Shown one piece after another: positions 17,378 to 23,852 of a stretch of 55,370 nt of DNA. This DNA comes from Lachnospiraceae bacterium NK4A179 (lineage in GTDB: Bacteria > Bacillota > Clostridia > Lachnospirales > Lachnospiraceae): contig ATWC01000019.1 in the NCBI GenBank assembly GCA_000421045.1, forward strand, positions 1 to 55,370. The letters are read 5' to 3'. The notes below the pieces were generated by a model. It was not told where the DNA came from. It searched no databases and saw only the letters and a program-made list of their open reading frames with translations. Every line of letters begins with the position of its first letter. Position 1 is the first letter of the stretch. The translations under genes were made by a program, and so were the position numbers.

Positions 17378-17614
17378 ATGTTTGAACAGATAGCATGTAT
17401 ACTTTCTGATCTTACAGAGGGAGAAGTAAAGGCAACAGAGATCACAAGAGATACAAAACTGGTTGCTGATCTTGATCTTACCAGTCTTGATGTCGTCAAT
17501 GCGATCGTAGCTTTTGAAGACGAGTTCAATATCGAGATCCCCGATGACGAGATCAAGGATCTTGAAACAGCAGGCGACATTGAGGATGCACTCAAGAAGC
17601 TTGTAAACGAATGA
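17378..17614 (+). CDS. Acyl carrier protein
   Basis: A 78-residue, acidic four-helix carrier protein. S36 in LDLTSLDVV is the phosphopantetheine attachment site; TSLD replaces the commoner DSLD of primary-metabolism AcpP. GGAGG lies 7 nt before the ATG. It is paired with the adenylating enzyme directly upstream and not with fab genes, suggesting a dedicated carrier for the acyl group that enzyme activates. It could serve in lipid remodelling or a small biosynthetic pathway. Confidence 0.93.
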   Translation: MFEQIACILSDLTEGEVKATEITRDTKLVADLDLTSLDVVNAIVAFEDEFNIEIPDDEIKDLETAGDIEDALKKLVNE

Positions 17615-17622
17615 TCACCGAA

Positions 17623-17653
17623 AAGAAGCTGCCGCAGCGCAGCTTCTTTTTTT
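17623..17653 (+). terminator. Intrinsic terminator of the ligase-ACP operon
   Basis: AAGAAGCTGC (17623-17632) pairs with GCAGCTTCTT (17639-17648), followed by T5 more. Confidence 0.9.
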
Positions 17654-18041
17654 ACGCGCTGTAATTGATTCTTTGTTGCAGAGCTTTGGCGGCGTGTATG
17701 TGGTTTCTTCCGGACCCTCTATTAAGCCCGGGGACAGCTGCCAGGCCTTCGAAGTTCGACATTCGGTGCCAGCGCGCTCACTGTTCTCATGCTTGCTCCA
17801 TGCCCGGCCGACTTTAACGCACTCGCACGTCTGAAGGACGTGCTCGCTTGAACGGGTATCGTCTCAAAAATCGGTCCCGATGACCGATTTTTGCCGGGCA
17901 TTTTACTGCGCATTTCGAACGAGCGCGAAAGACCTTCGGTCTTTATGGCACCTCACGAATGAACTCCGAAGGCCTGGTAACTGTCCCGGGGCTTGATCGA
18001 CGTTGCGAATGAGTATCATACAGTGCTGTACAAAACGCAGA

Positions 18042-18087
18042 TTGCAGAGCAGGCGGTGTCTGTATGTGTTCGTTCCGGATCCCTGAG
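18042..18087 (+). repeat. Degenerate internal copy of the element's outer arm
   Basis: This stretch begins TTGCAGAGC exactly like 17676-17684 and keeps GGCGG, GTATGTG and TTCCGGA in order with small gaps. It is a direct repeat of the left arm and an inverted repeat of the right arm, so it could compete with the left arm for pairing. Confidence 0.6.
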
Positions 18088-18133
18088 CTGCGGAGATACA
18101 TTTCATGAGCAGATGCTCAGCGAACAGCGCATA

Positions 18134-18169
18134 AGAAAAAAGAAATCCCAACAGGGATTTCTTTTTTCT
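18134..18169 (+). terminator. 16-bp perfect hairpin inside the element
   Basis: AGAAAAAAGAAATCCC (18134-18149) pairs perfectly with 18154-18169 around an AACA loop. The 3' arm contains T6, so it may act as an intrinsic terminator, but the T tract is in the stem and not after it. Confidence 0.45.
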
Positions 18170-18299
18170 GCGGTGCGAGCGCTCGCTTGCGAAGGGTTCG
18201 GAAGGAACCACATACACGCCGCCAAAGCTCTGTAACAATACTTGAAACACAGCGCGGTCTGAACTCAGGAACATCCTTTCCCACTTAGGTCATAATACG

Positions 18300-18308
18300 T
18301 GCTAAAAT
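18300..18308 (+). promoter_or_regulatory. Extended -10 promoter of dnaE (leaderless)
   Basis: TGC-TAAAAT is an extended -10 box (TAAAAT 18303-18308). No good -35 is seen at 16-18 bp, as is common for extended -10 promoters. Six bases separate it from the dnaE ATG, so the predicted first transcribed base is the A of the start codon. Confidence 0.5.
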
Positions 18309-18314
18309 ATCACC

Positions 18315-21300
18315 ATGTCTTTTGTTCACTTACATACGCATACGGAATACAGCCTCTTAGACGGATCAAATAAGGTAAAGGATTATGTGAAACGGGTTAA
18401 GGAGCTTGGAATGACAGCGGCGGCGATCACCGATCACGGCGTTATGTACGGCGTTGTCGATTTTTATGAGGCCTGCAAAGCTGAGGGCATAAAGCCTGTG
18501 CTTGGCTGCGAGGTTTATGTTGCTCCGGGTTCGCGTTTTGCAAAGGAAGTTTCAGGCGGGGATGAACGTTATAACCATCTGATACTTTTGGCAGAAAATG
18601 ATACCGGATACCACAATCTGATGAGGCTTGTTTCCCTTGGCTTCACAGAGGGATTCTATTACCATCCGCGTGTGGACAGGGAGCTGCTTTCAAAGTATCA
18701 TGAGGGACTTATCTGCATGTCGGCTTGTCTGGCTGGCGAGGTGCCCAGGTTTATAGAAAAAGGCATGACAGATGAGGCGAGAGAGGCAGCGAAGTTCTAT
18801 AAAGATACATTCGGAGAAGGAAACTATTTCCTTGAGCTTCAGGATCACGGCATACCCATGCAGACAAAGGTTAATGCCGAGCTTGTGAAGATGAGCAGGG
18901 AACTTGATATACCGCTCGTTGCCACCAATGACTGTCATTACACGCTTGCGGAAGATGCCGATGCACATGATGTGCTGCTCTGTATCCAGACGAAGGCACT
19001 GCTCTCAGATGAGAACAGGATGCGCTATGAAGGCGGACAGTTCTATGTGAAGAGTGAAGCAGAGATGCGTAAACTCTTCCCTTATGCGGAAGAAGCGATA
19101 GAGAATACGCAGAAGATAGCAGACAGGTGTCATGTGGAGATACATTACAGGAAGCCGCTGCTTCCCAAGTATCCGATACCTGCAGATTTTGATGCGGATG
19201 CATATCTGAATGCCGCACCCAGAAAAGAATTCATTAATAAAGGTATAGAAGCCTATAAGAATGCACCGCCTTCCGAAGAAGATGACGGAGACTATGTGAC
19301 AACGCCTGAAGAATATATACGTTCATGGCTTTATCTCAATATGCTCTGCGATACCGGAATGGAAGAGCGCTACGCTGATCAGTTTAAGTTGTATAAGGAA
19401 GGAAGAGGTTCAGAACTTCCTGAAGGTGAAAAGGAAGGAAGTGCACTTCCCTGGCAGGGACTTACGGAGCGGCTTGAGTATGAGCTTGATGTTATCCGCA
19501 CGATGGATTTCGTCAACTATTTCCTTATAGTCTGGGATTATATTAATTTTGCAAAAGAGCATGGCATACCTGTAGGCCCCGGAAGAGGATCGGCTGCAGG
19601 CAGTCTTGTTTCATATACGATAAAGATAACGGATATTGATCCGATAAGATATCAGCTTCTGTTTGAACGTTTCCTCAATCCGGAACGTGTGTCCATGCCC
19701 GATATAGACGTGGACTTCTGCTACAACAGACGTGAGGAAGTCATAGATTATGTGCGCCGCAAATACGGTGAGGAAAGAGTCGTACAGATAGTAACTTTTG
19801 GTACGCTTCAGGCAAAGCAGGCATTAAAAGATGTAGGCCGCGCAATGGGTGTACCTTTTGACAGGTGCAATAAGCTTGCAAAGCTTGTTCCGAATGAACT
19901 GGGCATAACGCTTAACAGAGCACTTGAGATCAGTCCGGATCTCAGGGCAGAGTATGACAGTGATCCTACGGTAAAGCAGCTTATCGATTATGCTCTGAGA
20001 CTCGAAGGACTTCCGAGACAGACAGGTATGCATGCAGCGGGTGTTGTTATATGTCCTAAGCCTGCCCAGGAGATGGTACCCCTGAGCCTTGGCGGAGACA
20101 ATGCGGTGACTGCCCAGTTTACGATGACGACACTTGAACCGTTAGGACTTCTTAAGATGGACTTTCTGGGACTCCGTACCCTTACTGTTATCAAGGATAC
20201 GCTTCTTAACATAGAGCATTCCACGGGAAAGAAGATAGATATAAATCACATAGACATGAATGATAAAAAAGTCTATGCTTCGCTTTCAACAGGCGACTGC
20301 ACAGGCGTGTTCCAGCTTGAGAGCGCGGGTATGACATCGTTTATGAAAACGCTGAAACCCGGCAATCTTGAAGATGTCATAGCCGGTATATCTCTTTATC
20401 GTCCGGGACCTATGGATTTCATACCTAAATATCTTGCAGGTAAGAATGATCCTTCTTCAATAAAATACGAATGCCCGGAGCTTGAACCCATTCTTAAGCC
20501 GACATATGGATGTATAGTCTACCAGGAGCAGGTTATGCAGATAGTGCGTGATCTGGCAGGCTTCTCCATGGGACGTTCCGATAATGTGCGCCGTGCCATG
20601 AGTAAGAAAAAACAGTATGTCATGGAGCATGAAAGACAGATATTCATATACGGAAATGAGACCGAGATAGAAGAAGCAAAGGCCGGCAATATCCCTGAAG
20701 ATCAGTGGCCGAAGCCGGTTCCGGGATGTGTGAATAACGGTATTTCGGAAGAGGCTGCGGGACACATATATGACTTGATGATCGATTTCGCCAAGTATGC
20801 GTTTAATAAATCGCATGCAGCTTGCTATGCGGTGGTCGGTTACCAGACTGCCTGGCTGAAATACTATTATCCGCTGGAATTCATGGCGGCTATCATGACA
20901 AGTGTGATGGGAGCTTCGGATAAGCTTGCTGCATATCTTATGTATATAAGACAGGCGGGGCTTAAGCTTTCACCGCCTGATGTGAATGCCGGTGGCGTTG
21001 ATTTTTCCGTTGAGGATGGAAGCATATACTATGCGCTTACAGCTATAAAGGGCATAGGCGCAGGCCTTGCAGAGAAGATAGTAGAAGAGCGTGAAGAGCA
21101 TGGACCTTACAGGAACTTCAAGGATTTTGTGGAACGCACGGCAGACATGAACCTTAACAAGGATGCGCTTGAGAACCTTGTGAAGGCTGGAGCTCTGGAT
21201 TCGCTCGGTATGACGCGCAAGGAGATGATATTTGTTGGTCCTGATATAGTTGCTGCTGTCATGGCGGAAAGAAAGAAGAGCATGTCGGGGCAGATGAGCC

Positions 21301-22061
21301 TCTTTGATCTGGTGGGTGAAGAAGAAAAGGCAAAAATAGATGTTCCTGTTCCCAAAGATATAGGTGAGTATCCGAAGGAAACACTTCTTACGATGGAGAA
21401 GGAAGTGCTCGGGATTTATCTGAGCGGTCATCCTTTAGAAGCTTATACCGGACTCTGGAAGAAGATAATACACGGACATGCATCGGATCTGGAACTTAGG
21501 GAGAATGAAGAGACAGGCGAGTCCTATGTGGAGGCGGAGGATGGTCAGCAGACTGAGCTTGGCGGCATAGTAGTATCGGTAAAGGTCAAATATACCAAGA
21601 AGGGTGATGCCATGGCCTTCGTCACACTTGAGGATCTGACCGGACAGGCCGAAGTCATAGTCTTTCCAAAGGTTTATCAGAGATGCAGGGACAAACTGTA
21701 TGAGGATAACAAGCTTGTGATAAGCGGAAGGATAAGTGAAGAGGAAGGAAAGGATGCCAAGCTGATCGCCGACAACATGGATGAGATGGACTCCTTCCCG
21801 AGGACATTGTGGCTTCAGTTTGCGGATGATGCAAAGCGCGAGAAGCTTATGCCCGGGATAAGACCTCTGCTCGAGGGCTCTGACGGAAGTGACAGTGTGA
21901 GAACATATGTTGCAGATACAAAGATAGCAGGTGAAATAGAAGGAATATCAGGCGTAAATGCCGATCAGACGCTGATAGGAAGGCTTACGGATATACTTGG
22001 TGAGGATAATGTGCGTATCACATTCCAGCCTATTCACAGACGAAAACAATTCTGGAATTGA
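18315..22061 (+). CDS. dnaE: DNA polymerase III alpha subunit (DnaE type)
   Basis: Replicative DNA polymerase of family C, 1248 aa. The PHP domain starts at the N-terminus (FVHLHTHTEYSLLDG, then ITDHGVMYG); the catalytic aspartates are in PDIDVDF; YQEQVMQI, then GRSDNVRRAMSKKK, marks the fingers; tandem helix-hairpin-helix and an OB-fold (LGGIVVSVKVKYTKKGDAMAFVTLEDL) lie near the C-terminus. No 3'-5' exonuclease domain is inserted in the PHP, which separates it from PolC. Clostridial-type insertions occur at about 300-345 and 770-800. The start is fixed by the PHP sequence, but no Shine-Dalgarno site precedes it. pfkA follows after 46 bp with its own promoter. Confidence 0.97.
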   Translation: MSFVHLHTHTEYSLLDGSNKVKDYVKRVKELGMTAAAITDHGVMYGVVDFYEACKAEGIKPVLGCEVYVAPGSRFAKEVSGGDERYNHLILLAENDTGYHNLMRLVSLGFTEGFYYHPRVDRELLSKYHEGLICMSACLAGEVPRFIEKGMTDEAREAAKFYKDTFGEGNYFLELQDHGIPMQTKVNAELVKMSRELDIPLVATNDCHYTLAEDADAHDVLLCIQTKALLSDENRMRYEGGQFYVKSEAEMRKLFPYAEEAIENTQKIADRCHVEIHYRKPLLPKYPIPADFDADAYLNAAPRKEFINKGIEAYKNAPPSEEDDGDYVTTPEEYIRSWLYLNMLCDTGMEERYADQFKLYKEGRGSELPEGEKEGSALPWQGLTERLEYELDVIRTMDFVNYFLIVWDYINFAKEHGIPVGPGRGSAAGSLVSYTIKITDIDPIRYQLLFERFLNPERVSMPDIDVDFCYNRREEVIDYVRRKYGEERVVQIVTFGTLQAKQALKDVGRAMGVPFDRCNKLAKLVPNELGITLNRALEISPDLRAEYDSDPTVKQLIDYALRLEGLPRQTGMHAAGVVICPKPAQEMVPLSLGGDNAVTAQFTMTTLEPLGLLKMDFLGLRTLTVIKDTLLNIEHSTGKKIDINHIDMNDKKVYASLSTGDCTGVFQLESAGMTSFMKTLKPGNLEDVIAGISLYRPGPMDFIPKYLAGKNDPSSIKYECPELEPILKPTYGCIVYQEQVMQIVRDLAGFSMGRSDNVRRAMSKKKQYVMEHERQIFIYGNETEIEEAKAGNIPEDQWPKPVPGCVNNGISEEAAGHIYDLMIDFAKYAFNKSHAACYAVVGYQTAWLKYYYPLEFMAAIMTSVMGASDKLAAYLMYIRQAGLKLSPPDVNAGGVDFSVEDGSIYYALTAIKGIGAGLAEKIVEEREEHGPYRNFKDFVERTADMNLNKDALENLVKAGALDSLGMTRKEMIFVGPDIVAAVMAERKKSMSGQMSLFDLVGEEEKAKIDVPVPKDIGEYPKETLLTMEKEVLGIYLSGHPLEAYTGLWKKIIHGHASDLELRENEETGESYVEAEDGQQTELGGIVVSVKVKYTKKGDAMAFVTLEDLTGQAEVIVFPKVYQRCRDKLYEDNKLVISGRISEEEGKDAKLIADNMDEMDSFPRTLWLQFADDAKREKLMPGIRPLLEGSDGSDSVRTYVADTKIAGEIEGISGVNADQTLIGRLTDILGEDNVRITFQPIHRRKQFWN

Positions 22062-22086
22062 AAAACAGCGGTTTTAATACTAAAAT
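22058..22086 (+). promoter_or_regulatory. Sigma-A promoter of pfkA
   Basis: TTGAAA (22058-22063, overlapping the dnaE stop), 17 bp, TAAAAT (22081-22086). The leader would be about 15 nt and carries GGAGGA. Confidence 0.7.
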
Positions 22087-22107
22087 ACTCTGCGGAGGAC
22101 ATTAACA

Positions 22108-23082
22108 ATGGCTGATGATAAAAAGATAAGGACTATAGGCGTACTCACAAGCGGAGGAGATTCTCCGGGAATGAATGCTGCCATCAGAGCCGTGGTAAGA
22201 AAAGCTCTTTCCAACGGCATGGATGTCATGGGAATAAAGAAAGGTTATCAGGGCCTTATTAATGAAGAGATAGTAGGAATGAACCGTCATTCCGTATCTG
22301 AGATAATAGGCCTCGGCGGAACCATACTCGGTACCGCAAGATGCGAGGAGTTCAAGACTGATGAGGGCGTGAAGAAGGCTGCTGAAGTATGCAGACGTCA
22401 CGGCATAGACGGCATCGTTGTTATCGGCGGAGACGGCTCCTACAGAGGTGCCCAGAAGCTTTCACATGAAGGCATCAATACAATAGGCCTTCCCGGCACT
22501 ATCGATCTGGATATCGCCTGCACGGATTACACCATCGGTTTTGATACAGCTATCAATACGGCCATGGAAGCTATTGATAAGGTGCGAGATACATCTTCAT
22601 CACATGAAAGATGCTCAATTATAGAGGTAATGGGAAGAAATGCAGGCTTTATCGCACTCTGGTGCGGTGTTGCAAATGGCGCTGAAGATATACTTCTTCC
22701 CGAAAAATATGATTACGATGAGCAGAAGATCATCAACCATATCATAGCTAACCGAAAGAGCGGAAAGAAACACCACATCATCATCAATGCAGAAGGTATC
22801 GGTCATTCCACATCAATGGCCAGACGTATAGAGGCTGCAACAGGTGTGGAGACAAGAGCTACAATACTTGGTTACATGCAGCGAGGCGGTTCACCCACAT
22901 GTAAGGACCGCTACTATGCATCTATTATGGGTTCGATGGCTGCCGATCTTTTATGTGAAGGCAAGACCAACAGGGTTGTTGCCCAGAAGAATGGTGAGTT
23001 TGTTGATTTTGATATCGATGAGGCTCTTGCAATGACTAAAACTATACCCGAATATGAGTATGAAATGTCAAAGATCTTATGA
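22108..23082 (+). CDS. pfkA: 6-phosphofructokinase
   Basis: Phosphorylates fructose 6-phosphate to the 1,6-bisphosphate, the committed glycolytic step; 324 aa, the bacterial PfkA length. GVLTSGGDSPGMNAAIR and IGGDGSYRGA form the nucleotide site; glycine in GGDGS rather than aspartate points to ATP and not pyrophosphate as donor. PGTIDLDI supplies the catalytic aspartate (the usual TIDND is TIDLD here), and MGRNAGFIAL binds substrate. GGAGGA precedes the ATG. The stop overlaps the next start as ATGA, coupling it to the RNA methyltransferase. Confidence 0.97.
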   Translation: MADDKKIRTIGVLTSGGDSPGMNAAIRAVVRKALSNGMDVMGIKKGYQGLINEEIVGMNRHSVSEIIGLGGTILGTARCEEFKTDEGVKKAAEVCRRHGIDGIVVIGGDGSYRGAQKLSHEGINTIGLPGTIDLDIACTDYTIGFDTAINTAMEAIDKVRDTSSSHERCSIIEVMGRNAGFIALWCGVANGAEDILLPEKYDYDEQKIINHIIANRKSGKKHHIIINAEGIGHSTSMARRIEAATGVETRATILGYMQRGGSPTCKDRYYASIMGSMAADLLCEGKTNRVVAQKNGEFVDFDIDEALAMTKTIPEYEYEMSKIL

Positions 23083-23852
23083 TTACATCCGCATCAAATG
23101 AAAAAGTAAAACATCTGATACAGTTAAGAGAAAAGGGAAAGGTCCGCCGTAAGGAGGGCCTTTTTATTGCTGAAGGGATCAGACTTGTAAGGGACATCCC
23201 CGAAGGGGATACGGTTGAGCTGTACTATTCCGAAAGCTATGAAGGGGAACGTGCTGCCGGGAAGTATGAGGTCCTTTCGGATGAGCTTTTTAAAAAAGTA
23301 TCCGACACGGAAACTCCGCAGGGAGTGCTTGCTGTTGTGAGGATGCGAAAAAGTACATCTGCTGATATAATTAATGCTGTAAAGAACCCCATGATACTGC
23401 TTCTTGAGAATATACAGGATCCGGGTAACATGGGAACTATGTTCAGAACCGCTGAAGCGGCAGGCTGCTCCGGCATCATCATGACAGAAGGATCTGCAGA
23501 TCCTTATTCACCCAAGGTGGTGCGTTCAGCTATGGGAGCACTTTTCAGGCTTCCGTTTGCAGCTGTCGCTGATTGGGATGATGTATTTGCGGAGCTTGGA
23601 AAAGCAGATGTGAAGATATTTGCGGCGGCGCTTACAGGCGCAGTGCCTTATACGAAAGCTGTCTGCACAGGTCCTTCCGCCTTTCTTATCGGAAATGAAG
23701 GAAACGGGCTTAGGGAAGAGACTATAGGAAAAGTGACAGACTGCGGCGGCGAATGCATAAAGATCCCCATGGCAGGGAAGACAGAATCATTAAACGCGGC
23801 TGTAAGCGCTGCAGTGCTTATGTATGAAGCTGCAAGACAGAGAGGAATGTGA
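23079..23852 (+). CDS. TrmH/SpoU-family RNA 2'-O-methyltransferase
   Basis: A 257-residue SPOUT enzyme that methylates a ribose 2'-OH in rRNA or tRNA using SAM. An N-terminal substrate-binding domain (about 1-95) is followed by the knotted SpoU domain with its three motifs: LLENIQDPGNMGTMFRTAEA (motif 1, N and R), FLIGNEGNGLREE (motif 2) and IPMAGKTESLNAAVSAAVLMYEA (motif 3, S-adenosylmethionine knot). It resembles the RlmB/TsnR-like group, but the target base cannot be assigned. It overlaps pfkA by 4 bp and its TGA overlaps the next ATG (TGATG). Confidence 0.93.
   Translation: MITSASNEKVKHLIQLREKGKVRRKEGLFIAEGIRLVRDIPEGDTVELYYSESYEGERAAGKYEVLSDELFKKVSDTETPQGVLAVVRMRKSTSADIINAVKNPMILLLENIQDPGNMGTMFRTAEAAGCSGIIMTEGSADPYSPKVVRSAMGALFRLPFAAVADWDDVFAELGKADVKIFAAALTGAVPYTKAVCTGPSAFLIGNEGNGLREETIGKVTDCGGECIKIPMAGKTESLNAAVSAAVLMYEAARQRGM

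Larger units (their letters stand above)
17673..18238 (+). other. 566-bp nested inverted-repeat element, candidate structured RNA or MITE
   Basis: Most of the 700-bp gap between the ACP gene and dnaE is one structured block. The outer arms 17673-17718 and 18193-18238 match without gaps at 43 of 46 positions, and all three differences give G-U pairs in a plus-strand RNA. Inside, 17724-17757 pairs with 17961-17994 (30 of 34 identical), continuing as GGTGCC/GGCACC, CGCGCTC/GAGCGCG and ATGCCCGGC/GCCGGGCAT. Side hairpins lie at 17825-17843, 17865-17893 and 17928-17944. The right part holds a third degenerate copy of the arm and a 16-bp hairpin. Reading frames here have no ribosome sites or recognisable domains. 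It could be a large non-coding RNA, a non-autonomous mobile element, or a composite of both. I see no target-site duplication. Confidence 0.7.

Noticed and set aside
17722-18235. Other small frames in the element (about 60-80 codons)
   Set aside because: Each is created by palindromic arms read in several frames; none has a start with a ribosome site.
17903-18274. 123-residue minus-strand reading frame inside the 566-bp element
   Set aside because: No ribosome site or known domain, and it runs through palindromic stems and the arm; its basic stretch comes from the A/T hairpin.
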